Of a stretch of DNA of 64,000 bases, positions 56,469 to 64,000 are shown in pieces. How positions within the stretch are numbered: position 1 is the stretch's first letter; each line of letters starts with the position of its first letter. The stretch is from a virus, in IMG/VR virus record IMGVR_UViG_3300032401_001693, positions 37,812 through 101,811 of that record. One strand, 5' to 3'. The notes under the pieces were generated by a model, which ran no database searches, had not been told where the DNA came from, and saw only the letters and a list, made by a program, of their open reading frames with translations. Both the position numbers and the translations under genes were made by a program.

Positions 56469-59070
56469 GTGAGGATACAGTTAATACATCCATCTCATCC
56501 AAATTCTACCGAGGACCGACTTTGACCCACCACTTGGGCTTTTGCTAATGGCTTCTTATTTGAGACAGTCTTTTAAAGATGTGGAAGTGGTTATCAATGA
56601 TCTGTCTGGAATCTATGAGGAGATGTGGGAGATTGGAGAGGCAGACGTATATGGAATAAGTGTCTATGTGACTACTTTGGGTTTGACTCAGAAAATAGCT
56701 AGAATGTGTAAAGAAAAGAACCCAAATTCAGTAGTGGTAGTTGGAGGAGCTCATCCATCCTGCCTTCCAGCATCTCCTGAGTTTATGGATAATCCAGATA
56801 TAGATTTGGTGGTAGTGGGTGAAGGTGAAATTGCTATATCAAATATAGTTAGAAATAGGATTAAGGGAAGGATAGTTCCAAGTATAGATGGTAAAATTAT
56901 TCCAGTGGCTTCTGAAACTTTTGACTACTTTCTTTTTCCTTCTTTTGACCTTATTTATGTAGATTCTTACCATCGTAGGGTAAATGGGGAGAAGTCACTT
57001 CCACTTTTGACCACTCGTGGTTGTCCTTTCAAATGTTTTCCTAAAGGGACCAGGGTAGTTACATCTGATTCTATTAATAAGAACATAGAAAAAATAAGAG
57101 TTGGAGATAAGCTTATTGCCTATGATGGTGGTAAGTTAGTCGAAACCACTGTAACCAAGTTATTTAAGCACCAATCCACTGAACTCTTAGAAATAGAATT
57201 TGAAAATAATGGGAAGATTAGATGCACTCCAGAACACCCATTTTATGTTAAAGGAGAATGGGTAGAAGCTAAAAATCTTGAGACAGGTCAAGAAATCTAT
57301 AACATAAATTTTAAAAATAAGCTATCCTTGCAGAAAAAGTTATACAATCCTATGAAAAATGAGTCTACCAGAAAGAAAGTTTCTAAGAAGATTAAAAAAC
57401 TTTTTATTGAGGATCCAGATAGAGGATTAGCTAAATGTTGGAAAAAATATTCTAAATATGAAATGCATCCCAAGTGGGTAGGAGACCAAGAAAAGTTCAA
57501 AGAAAAGAATAGAAATGCATCTAAAAGAATGACTAGTAATAATCCTATGAAAAATCCAGAAGTTTGTAAGAAAAGTGGTGATACACATAGAAAGATTTAC
57601 GCTTCGGGAGAAGTAGTACCCTTTTTTAAACAACCTAAAGAGAAATGGCATATGAAATATGTTTCTACTCCTGAGGAGTGGGGGGCCTGGAAGAAAAGAG
57701 ATTCAGAAAGGCTAAAGAAAAGCAACCCTTCGCACAATCCTGAGACTCTAAAAAAGATACTTAAAAGTGCTGGGAAGCATCCTAATGGTGAGGAAACATT
57801 AATTTCTAAGTTTATAGATAAAAATTTTCCAGGGGAGTATGTTTTTTCAGGGGATGGCTCGGTTATTATAGGCTATTACAACCCAGATTTTATTAATGTT
57901 AATGGTAAGAAAAAATTAATAGAATATAATGGTTGCTGGTATCATCATTGTAAGATATGTTTTCCAAACTCTAAGGTTGATAAACGACACGAACACAGAA
58001 TTAAATCGTATCAAAAGTATGGATTCGAAGTTTTAACTATATTCAGTCATGAAATGAAAAATCCTGAGTTGCTCATTAAGAAAATTGGTGACTTTACCTA
58101 CAATGGTCTGAAAATAAAAAGTATAAATAAAATAACTAATTTTGATATAGTTAGAGAATTTAGGGACGGTAAAAAACCAAAGACTCAAGTTAGAATACAG
58201 AAAATACCCAGTGTGGATGTTTATAATCTTGAGTGTGAACCTTATCATAACTATTTTGTAGTACCTAATCATTCAAAGGAGTATGTTTTATCTCATAACT
58301 GCTCGTTCTGTGGACTTCAGAAGATGCATGAGTTAGGGAGGAGGGTTAGATTTGCTTCACCAAAGGTTATTTATGATCAGATACTAAAGATAAAAACTGA
58401 GTTTGGGATAAGTGCTATTAACTTTCAAGATGACCAGTTTACTCTAAACCGACCACGTTTGTTTGAGATGTTGGATATGATTAAGGATTTGGATATAAAG
58501 TTTAGGTGTCATGGTAGGGCGGGGTATGATAACGAAGAAGTCTATAAAAGATTGGCAGGGGCGGGATGTGTTCAGGTGGCTTGGGGCATAGAATCGGGTT
58601 CTCAGTACATACTTGATAGGATGAATAAGAGAGTTAATGTTCAGGATAACTATAACGTAGTTGAATGGGCTAAAAAATACGGAATAACTTCTAGGGCATT
58701 TATAATCCTTTTCTTTCCTGGTGAGACCAAAGAGACATTGGAGGAAACGAAGGAGTTTATCAAAAAGGCAGATCCAGACCAAGTATTTGTTAGTTCTATG
58801 GCTTGTTATCCTGGAACAGATGTTTGGAACAATCCTTCTAAGTATGGAATAATAAGTTTAGATGATGATTTTTCTCAATACTACCAAGTTGGTAAGGACG
58901 GTATGGGACCTCTTCTTAGTTTTGACACGAAATGGCTTAATAGACATGAAGCTAAGGAGTTAGAGATAGAATTTCGAAAGTGGGTTAAGAATAACATAGA
59001 ATTTAGGGGCAGTTTGCTGGATTACGAAAAAACTCTATACGAAAAGAAGGGAGATAACTGTGGTATTTGA
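56469..59070 (+). CDS. B12-binding radical SAM protein with intein and +1 frameshift at CTT TGA C
   Basis: GTG 56469 follows AAAGGAGGTG and encodes MRIQLIHPSHPNSTEDRL, then TGA 56523-56525. Reading +1 at CTT TGA C continues as DPPLGLLLMASYLR and aligns without a gap with the intact paralogue at 45093 (RIELIHPSDPN...DAPLGLLLIASYLR). The body has the cobalamin-binding part, then GCPFK, an intein of 422 residues, and CSFCG completing the CxxxCxxC cluster motif. After splicing the enzyme is about 444 residues. The frameshift could be programmed, as in prfB, or an indel. Probably modifies a sugar carbon skeleton. Confidence 0.75.
56511..56526 (+). promoter_or_regulatory. candidate programmed +1 frameshift site
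   Basis: GAGGACCGACTTTGAC: the zero-frame CTT followed by TGA and C is the same heptamer used in bacterial prfB, with a Shine-Dalgarno-like GAGG five bases upstream (three in prfB). Frame change here restores exact alignment to the paralogue. Confidence 0.55.
57034..58299 (+). other. intein with Vsr/PD-(D/E)XK-like homing endonuclease
   Basis: Begins with Cys (CFPKGTRVVTSDS, block A), has CTPEHPFYV (block B, TxxH), SVDVYNLECEPYHNYFV (block F) and ends SHN before extein Cys (block G). Between the splicing blocks lie NUMOD-like repeats (NPMKN at two places, NPSHNPETLKK) and an endonuclease segment with YYNPDFINV, KLIEYNGCWYHHC and a GFEVLTIFSHE strand, resembling Vsr/EDxHD-type homing nucleases. 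Inserted before the second cluster cysteine. Confidence 0.85.
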
Positions 59071-59911
59071 TATTGAGAAACCTGAGTATTCTATTGTGAT
59101 TCCGTGTTACAACAAGCTTAAGTTTACTAAGATATGTGTGGATTCTGTTATAGAAACATCTAAGGATTACGACTATGAACTTGTCATAGTTACCAATGGC
59201 TGCACTGATGGTACTGAGGCTTGGGTTCTGGATATGCAAAGGAATTCTGAAGCCAAAAAGATAGTTTTGTGTAGCTACAAGCACCCAATCGGGGGTGGTG
59301 AGGCAATAAATGTAGGGTTCAAGCTGGCAAGAGGTGAGTATATAGCTACTGTCAATAATGATTGTAAAATACTGGGTAAAGAATGGCTGGCTCTTCTTAG
59401 AGGCCCCTTTGATTTAGATCCTAGAATGGCGGTTACTGGTCCGCTGAAATTAGCTTTTCCAGAGATAAATTCTAGTTTTATCGTATTTTTTTGTGTTATG
59501 ACTAGAAAGAAGGTTTTGGATAGTATAGGATACTTAGATACAGAAACTTTCAAGATTGGTGGGTGTGAGGACATAGATTTCTGTGAAAGGGCCAAGAGAT
59601 CTGGTTTTCACATACAGCAGGTTCCTCCAGAAACACCTACTGTAGTAGAAAAAACAACTATTGATGAGTCTGATGAAGTCTGGCGGGATGGTAGTGGGCA
59701 GGAGGTTCTAAAGATGAATTCTGGTAATTTCCCAATATATCACAGTAGTGAGGGAACTGTTCATGATGCTAGTTTGGTACAAAATTGGTCAGAAATTCTG
59801 GGTGGAAATCGTTTGATTCTCCTTAACAGGTATCTTCCATTGGATATGCCTAGTAGTGTACGTGAGGAAATTTTGAGTAGATGCCGTAAGCATAGGTCTA
59901 TAGGTTCTTGA
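59060..59911 (+). CDS. GT2 glycosyltransferase, last of the cassette
   Basis: 283 residues, GTG start with AAGGGAGATAACT upstream. YSIVIPCYNKLKFTKICVDS, VTNGCTDGTEAWVLDMQ, ATVNNDCKILGKEWLALL, GGCEDIDFCERAKRSGF. Same local GT2 family as 52317 and 53011. It overlaps the radical SAM gene by 11 bases and ends the cassette. Confidence 0.75.
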   Translation: MVFDIEKPEYSIVIPCYNKLKFTKICVDSVIETSKDYDYELVIVTNGCTDGTEAWVLDMQRNSEAKKIVLCSYKHPIGGGEAINVGFKLARGEYIATVNNDCKILGKEWLALLRGPFDLDPRMAVTGPLKLAFPEINSSFIVFFCVMTRKKVLDSIGYLDTETFKIGGCEDIDFCERAKRSGFHIQQVPPETPTVVEKTTIDESDEVWRDGSGQEVLKMNSGNFPIYHSSEGTVHDASLVQNWSEILGGNRLILLNRYLPLDMPSSVREEILSRCRKHRSIGS

Positions 59912-59925
59912 ATTTAGTCAAAAAC

Positions 59926-60000
59926 GTTAAAAAACTACCACTCAGGCTTTAAATTCTGAGTTTTGCCAAGACTTTTTAGGCAATTAGACATTTGATATAT
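59926..60000 (+). repeat. bipartite intergenic element, copy 2
   Basis: GTTAAAAAACTACC, then AGGCTTTAAATTCTGAGTT (59944-59962, identical to 37652-37670), 21 bases, then TTAGACATTTGATATAT (59984-60000). Here CTCAG...CTGAG can pair. A late-promoter-like element follows 20 bases later. Confidence 0.6.
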
Positions 60001-60019
60001 AGTTAGTTTTGAGTGAGTT

Positions 60020-60040
60020 TTTTATATAAATCTTATTGAA
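60020..60040 (+). promoter_or_regulatory. late-promoter-like element, copy 4
   Basis: TTTTATATAAATCTTATTGA, differing from copies 1 and 3 only in the CTT in place of CAT. It lies about 12 bases before TTG 60052 and heads the last virion gene block. Confidence 0.55.
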
Positions 60041-60051
60041 GGGAAGTAGGT

Positions 60052-60348
60052 TTGGCTAACCCAATCGTGTATCTTGGTGATTACGGTTTAATTCTTAGTG
60101 TTTCCACTGAGATAGATCTAACTGATGCAACTTCCTACGTTTTTCATGTTTCAAAGCCCAACGGGGTTCAAGTGGATTGGATTCCAGAACCAGAGGAGGA
60201 TCTAACTACTGGAATTCTCAATTATATTATAGAATCTGGTGATTTAGACATTTCTGGTTCTTATTTATTACAGGCAGAAGTAGCTTTTGGTATTAAGAGA
60301 TTTGTGGGAGAGTCAGCTATTGTAGAGGTTCTACCAGATTGTAAATAG
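60052..60348 (+). CDS. Ig-like baseplate/fibre protein, paralogue 1
   Basis: 98 residues, TTG start with GAAGGGAAGTAGG upstream. IVYLGDYGLILSVSTEIDLT, then YVFHVSKPNGVQVDWIPEP and GSYLLQAEVAF. The pattern (ligand-exposed Ig-like sandwich with KP-x-G...W) resembles the N-terminal domain of phage upper baseplate proteins (BppU-like). The next gene is a paralogue. Confidence 0.55.
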   Translation: MANPIVYLGDYGLILSVSTEIDLTDATSYVFHVSKPNGVQVDWIPEPEEDLTTGILNYIIESGDLDISGSYLLQAEVAFGIKRFVGESAIVEVLPDCK

Positions 60349-60351
60349 AAT

Positions 60352-60744
60352 ATGGCATTTTCTAAACTCTATTGTGACGACATTGGGATTGAAATTAGTG
60401 TAGACGTAGGAGAGAATCTTACTGAAGCATCTAGTTATATTTTTCATATAACTAAGCCAAATGGCCTTAAAGTAGATTGGATTCCTGTAGTGGGGGCAGA
60501 TCCAGTAGATGGTATTCTAACGTATACTACTATAGTTGATGATTTGATTCTTCCTGGGGTATACAAACTGGAATCAGAGGTTCTATTTGCTGGAAAAAGG
60601 TTGATAGGATCAAAGGTTGTTTTTAAAGTTTGGGAGAGTGTGTGGAGGTTTGCTGAAGTAGGTGTTTCTGTTCATGCGCCATCGCTTCAGCTTGTAACGG
60701 GTGGGTATATCTTGCTGGTTTCGGGTGGAACTATTCTGTTGTGA
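60352..60744 (+). CDS. Ig-like baseplate/fibre protein, paralogue 2
   Basis: 130 residues. YCDDIGIEISVDVGENLTEA, YIFHITKPNGLKVDWIPV, GVYKLESEVLF follow the same layout as the preceding gene, with a hydrophobic Gly/Val-rich C-terminal extension (VTGGYILLVSGGTILL). It starts three bases after the previous stop. Probably forms a complex with paralogue 1. Confidence 0.55.
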   Translation: MAFSKLYCDDIGIEISVDVGENLTEASSYIFHITKPNGLKVDWIPVVGADPVDGILTYTTIVDDLILPGVYKLESEVLFAGKRLIGSKVVFKVWESVWRFAEVGVSVHAPSLQLVTGGYILLVSGGTILL

Positions 60745-60769
60745 TAACTTAAGTCAGGAGTTTTGAAAC

Positions 60770-62476
60770 ATGGAAATGAAAATAGAGGTTGGAATTCCAA
60801 CAAAAGACAGATATCCCAACTTGGCTATGCTTTTGTGGAGCCTGACTGAGCAATCTTTTAAAAATTTTACTATTAAAATTGTGGATGATTCTGAAAATAG
60901 GCAAGACATACGAGAACTTTCTTATATTCTTCCCATTTTGAAGAGAATGGATTCAGAAGGGCTGGCTTGGAGTGTTATATTTGGTCCTAAGCGGGGGCCT
61001 CATCACTGTCATCAGCTAGTATTGGATGAGACTAAGAGAAGTTATGTTTTTAGAGTAGACGATGATAGCTGTTTGGACAAGTATGCTTTAGAGAAACTGG
61101 TTAATACATGGGAAGAATTGGAATCTAAAGGCGTGAAAGTTGGGGCGGTTGGGTCCGTTATTGTTGATCCGTCTATGCCCATTGAGTATAGATTCCTACC
61201 AGTAGGCTTCAGGAGTTTTAGAAAGTTCCAAGGGAAGGTTGAAAATACGGGTTGGAATACCGGTGACCAGCAGTGGCGAATGCATCCAGATACTGAGATT
61301 CAAGCTGTAGAACATTTGTACAGTTCTTTTTTGTATAGTGTGGAAGCTGGAAGGAAAATTGGGGGTTATGAGCTTAGTTATAATGTTGTGGGTCATAGGG
61401 AAGAAACTGATTTTACGTATCGTATGTTCAAAAGTGGCTATGGGACTTACATACAGCCAGAGGCATTAATCTGGCATCTTAGGAACCCCTCTGGTGGAAT
61501 AAGGACTTATGAATCAGGTGCCCTTTGGGCCGAATGTCAGGAAAGATTCATGAGTAAGTTCAAGTTTAAGAGAGGGAAGAATCAAGATAGGGTAGTCAAA
61601 GTGTTTGGTGGGTTGGGAGATCATTTGTGTGCTACTCCTATGCTAAGGGCTCTCAAGAGAAAGGGTGAAAAAGTGGTGGTTACTTCAGTTTATCCATATC
61701 TTCTTCAGGGTAACCCAAATATAGATGAGTTAATCTATCCTACGGAAGAGGTAGATTACGAGAAAATAGATTTTAGGGATCTTTATAAGTGGTGTTTTGA
61801 AACTGGGTTTGAAGGCTGTGTTTCAGAGGCCTGGTGTAATATGTATGAGGTAGACTATGACGGGGACAACCTAGATTATGCTGTTTATCCACTGGAGCGT
61901 GTGTGGGTGAATAGAAATATAAAAGATAAGAAATTTATACTAATTTCGGTAAGTGGTGGTATTCCAGTAGTTCAGTATGCTGACATTACTTTAGTAGGAG
62001 CAGCGAAGAGGAGGACCCAGGTCAAAGACTGGTTTAAACCCAGATGGGAAGTTTTAGTTTCTGAGATTAAGAGTCTTGGTTATAAAGTTTATCAGGTTGG
62101 TGGCCAAGATGATGAGAAGGTGGAAGGCTGTGATCGATATTTTCTTGGTATTGACTATCGTTTAACTATTGCTATGCTGGAAAAGAGTAGAGGGTTTGTT
62201 AGTGTGGATACTTTTCTTGGTCATGCAGGGCATGCGATAGGTAAAAAAGGCGTTGTTATATTTGGGCCTTCTGAACCCAAGTTTTTTGGTCACAATAGTA
62301 ACATAAATATTTTCCACCGAGAAGGATGCCCTCAGGGTAGGGCTTGTCTACAAGGAAGTGAGCCAAAGTTTCAGTGGTTGAGTCATGGATATACCTGCGA
62401 AAATAGAAAATGTATGGAATCAATTTCTGTTGAGGAAGTTCTACAGGAGGTGAGAAAACTTGACAACAGCGACTAG
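60770..62476 (+). CDS. GT2-GT9 fusion glycosyltransferase
   Basis: 568 residues. N-terminal GT2 domain (VGIPTKDRYPNLAMLLWSLT, IVDDSENRQDI, YVFRVDDDSCLDKYALEKL) and C-terminal GT9 domain from about residue 280 (VKVFGGLGDHLCATPMLRAL, FVSVDTFLGHAGHAIGKKGV, CPQGRACLQGS). It separates the Ig-like genes from the second collagen fibre and overlaps that fibre's start by 17 bases, so its product is made with the fibre. This is the clearest sequence link between glycosyltransfer and the collagen-like protein. Confidence 0.75.
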   Translation: MEMKIEVGIPTKDRYPNLAMLLWSLTEQSFKNFTIKIVDDSENRQDIRELSYILPILKRMDSEGLAWSVIFGPKRGPHHCHQLVLDETKRSYVFRVDDDSCLDKYALEKLVNTWEELESKGVKVGAVGSVIVDPSMPIEYRFLPVGFRSFRKFQGKVENTGWNTGDQQWRMHPDTEIQAVEHLYSSFLYSVEAGRKIGGYELSYNVVGHREETDFTYRMFKSGYGTYIQPEALIWHLRNPSGGIRTYESGALWAECQERFMSKFKFKRGKNQDRVVKVFGGLGDHLCATPMLRALKRKGEKVVVTSVYPYLLQGNPNIDELIYPTEEVDYEKIDFRDLYKWCFETGFEGCVSEAWCNMYEVDYDGDNLDYAVYPLERVWVNRNIKDKKFILISVSGGIPVVQYADITLVGAAKRRTQVKDWFKPRWEVLVSEIKSLGYKVYQVGGQDDEKVEGCDRYFLGIDYRLTIAMLEKSRGFVSVDTFLGHAGHAIGKKGVVIFGPSEPKFFGHNSNINIFHREGCPQGRACLQGSEPKFQWLSHGYTCENRKCMESISVEEVLQEVRKLDNSD

Positions 62477-64000
62477 GTTTGGGTTTTCTGGGTTGTCTGG
62501 ATATAGCGGACTAAGTGGATATGATGCTCGAGTAGGATATAGTGGCGTATCTGGATATAGTGGTTATAGTGGCCATTCTGGAATTGGAATTTCTGGCTAC
62601 TCAGGAATATCTGGATATTCCAGTATTAGTGGTTATTCAGGAATTTCTGGATATTCTGGTTATTCTAGCGAATCTGGTTATAGTGGCTATTCAGGCAAGT
62701 CTGGTTATTCTGGTATTACTGGATGGACAGGGTATTCAGGCAAGTCTGGCTATTCGGGTTACTCTGGAGTAAGTGGATACTCAGGACTGGCTACCTCTGG
62801 ATTTTCTGGTATAAGTGGGTATTCAGGGATAAATGGGATCGGAATACAGGGCTTAACTGGTCCAGCTGGGACGAGTGGATATAGTGGGATTGGAGCATCT
62901 GGTTACTCTGGAAGATCTGGCTATAGTGCTTATTCTGGTTATAGTGGTATAAGTGGGTATAGTTCTACAGTTATAGGATCTTCTGGATATTCGGGTTACT
63001 CAGGGGAAAGTGGTTATAGTGGATACTCAGGAGTTGGAATATCAGGTTATTCTGGTTATTCTGGAATTGGAACATCTGGTTATTCTGGAATAGATGGTAT
63101 AGCTTCTTCATCAGGATATAGTGGGTACAGTTCTTTAGTTGCAGGACCGACTGGTATTTCTGGATATTCAGGATATTCTGCTTATAGTGGCTATTCTGGT
63201 ATTGGGACTTCTGGATATAGTGGTTACTCCTCAGCAGTTGTTGGCCCTACTGGAATAAGTGGTTATTCCGGCTATTCAGGTAAGTCTGGTTATTCAGGTG
63301 TGGGTACTTCAGGATTTTCTGGGTGGAGCTCATCGGAATTAGGCATACAGGGGATATCTGGCTATTCAGGTGTGGGTACTTCAGGTTATTCAGCTTATAG
63401 TGGCTATTCTTCTACTGTTGTAGGATTAAGTGGGTATTCAGCTTATTCTGGAAGGTCTGGGTATTCCGGTATAGGGGAATCTGGATACTCTGGATACTCT
63501 GGAATTTCTGGTAAAGATGGAGCATATGCAGCTTCAGGTTATAGTGGCTATTCGGGTTATTCCAGTGTTAGTGGCATTTCAGGTTACTCAAGTGAAAGTG
63601 GATATTCTGGGTATAGTGCAGCAAGTCCAGGGGCTTCTGGATACTCTGGTTATAGTGCCATTTCAGGTTATTCCGGATATAGTGGAATTTCAGGTTATTC
63701 CGGATATAGCGGAATTTCAGGTTATTCCGGATATAGTGCCATCTCAGGTTATTCGGGCTACTCAGCCTATAGTGGTATAAGTGGTTATTCTGGCTATTCG
63801 GGTATCTCAGGCTACTCAGCCTATAGTGGGATAAGTGGTTATTCTGGAAAGTCTGGATATAGTGGCTATTCTAGTATTTCTGGTTATAGTGCCTACTCGG
63901 GATATTCTGGGATATCTGGTTATTCAGCATATAGTGGCTATTCAGGAAGGTCTGGATATAGTGGTTATTCTGGAATTGGAACATCTGGTTATTCTGGAAT
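62460..64000 (+). CDS. second collagen-like GYS fibre, 3' partial
   Basis: TTG 62460 lies seven bases after AGGAGGTG and overlaps the GT gene in a different frame. Encodes TTATRFGFSGLSGYSGLSGY, then continuous Gly-Tyr-Ser triplets with variants (GIG, GKS, GVGTSGYS) through the window end, at least 513 codons, with no stop seen. Unlike the first fibre, it has no obvious attachment domain before the repeats and no globular island here. The C-terminus lies outside. Confidence 0.75.
   Translation, partial: MTTATRFGFSGLSGYSGLSGYDARVGYSGVSGYSGYSGHSGIGISGYSGISGYSSISGYSGISGYSGYSSESGYSGYSGKSGYSGITGWTGYSGKSGYSGYSGVSGYSGLATSGFSGISGYSGINGIGIQGLTGPAGTSGYSGIGASGYSGRSGYSAYSGYSGISGYSSTVIGSSGYSGYSGESGYSGYSGVGISGYSGYSGIGTSGYSGIDGIASSSGYSGYSSLVAGPTGISGYSGYSAYSGYSGIGTSGYSGYSSAVVGPTGISGYSGYSGKSGYSGVGTSGFSGWSSSELGIQGISGYSGVGTSGYSAYSGYSSTVVGLSGYSAYSGRSGYSGIGESGYSGYSGISGKDGAYAASGYSGYSGYSSVSGISGYSSESGYSGYSAASPGASGYSGYSAISGYSGYSGISGYSGYSGISGYSGYSAISGYSGYSAYSGISGYSGYSGISGYSAYSGISGYSGKSGYSGYSSISGYSAYSGYSGISGYSAYSGYSGRSGYSGYSGIGTSGYSG
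62476..64000 (+). repeat. GYS-encoding tandem repeat tract 2
   Basis: Same style of degenerate 9-base units as tract 1. The closest internal repetition, about 24 bases, is near 63655-63750 (GGAATTTCAGGTTATTCCGG repeated), indicating recent expansion. Runs off the window. Confidence 0.75.

Noticed and set aside
62542-63780. Hydrophobic Ile/Leu/Val-rich + frames in the second repeat tract
   Set aside because: Out-of-frame shadows of the GYS gene that starts at TTG 62460.
1-64000. tRNA, rRNA or integrase/attachment features
   Set aside because: No cloverleaf-like segment, rRNA similarity, integrase gene or paired direct repeats could be recognised by reading; most intergenic gaps are too short.

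Overview
This window looks like part of a large tailed-phage (or prophage) genome, AT-rich by eye. Every gene I can support lies on the + strand in tightly packed, often overlapping (ATGA) units. Hallmark genes are a MuF/SPP1-gp7-type minor head protein, a prohead serine protease, an acidic scaffold-like protein, a major capsid protein followed by a strong terminator, tail-fibre proteins, and two collagen-like fibre genes made of Gly-Tyr-Ser triplets. No portal, terminase, tape measure, polymerase, tRNA or rRNA gene is visible, so the window covers the head-to-fibre late region of a larger genome. The host cannot be named. Four exported proteins with Sec signal peptides and DxDxDG-type motifs suggest a Gram-negative environmental bacterium, but this is inference.

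Region 1 (1-13.4 kb) is an accessory block of effector-like proteins. Many begin with, or contain, the same short basic tag: a hydrophobic MNYVILEKA-like start, then roughly [YFH]-x-R-T-R-K-G-K-x-x-x-V-K. The tag precedes a transglutaminase-like domain, an HD domain, an ADP-ribosyltransferase-like domain and a GNAT domain. It recurs three times inside a 1574-residue polyprotein joining MuF, 2H phosphoesterase, CCA-type nucleotidyltransferase plus HD, a second nucleotidyltransferase and an HExxH metallopeptidase. This matches the known class of polyvalent phage proteins thought to be packaged and injected. The tag may be a capsid-targeting or processing signal. A Mu Com-like zinc protein with an apparent ATT start and a triple zinc-ribbon protein follow.

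Region 2 (13.4-22.9 kb) is the head module: phosphoesterase, small protein, prohead protease (which carries the tag and a capsid-like segment), scaffold, capsid, terminator, small nuclease-like gene, and paralogous pairs of virion proteins. Region 3 (23-35.7 kb) holds the 1189-residue collagen-like fibre and four signal-peptide proteins, two of them large beta-helix proteins, plus a decayed beta-helix fragment.

Region 4 (35.7-59.9 kb) is a large glycan cassette: GT9, GT2 and GT17 glycosyltransferases, SAM methyltransferases, an SDR epimerase, a hexapeptide acyltransferase, an SGNH hydrolase, a DegT aminotransferase, GNAT, and three radical-SAM genes. One of these carries an intein in its iron-sulfur motif and an RF2-like CTT TGA C +1 frameshift site. 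Region 5 (60-64 kb) returns to virion genes: two Ig-like baseplate/fibre proteins, a GT2-GT9 fusion, and a second collagen-like fibre running off the end. The cassette sits between the two Tyr/Ser-rich collagen genes, so glycosylation of the fibres is a natural hypothesis. Four intergenic copies of a TATATAAATCATA-like element, resembling T4 late promoters, head the main transcription units.
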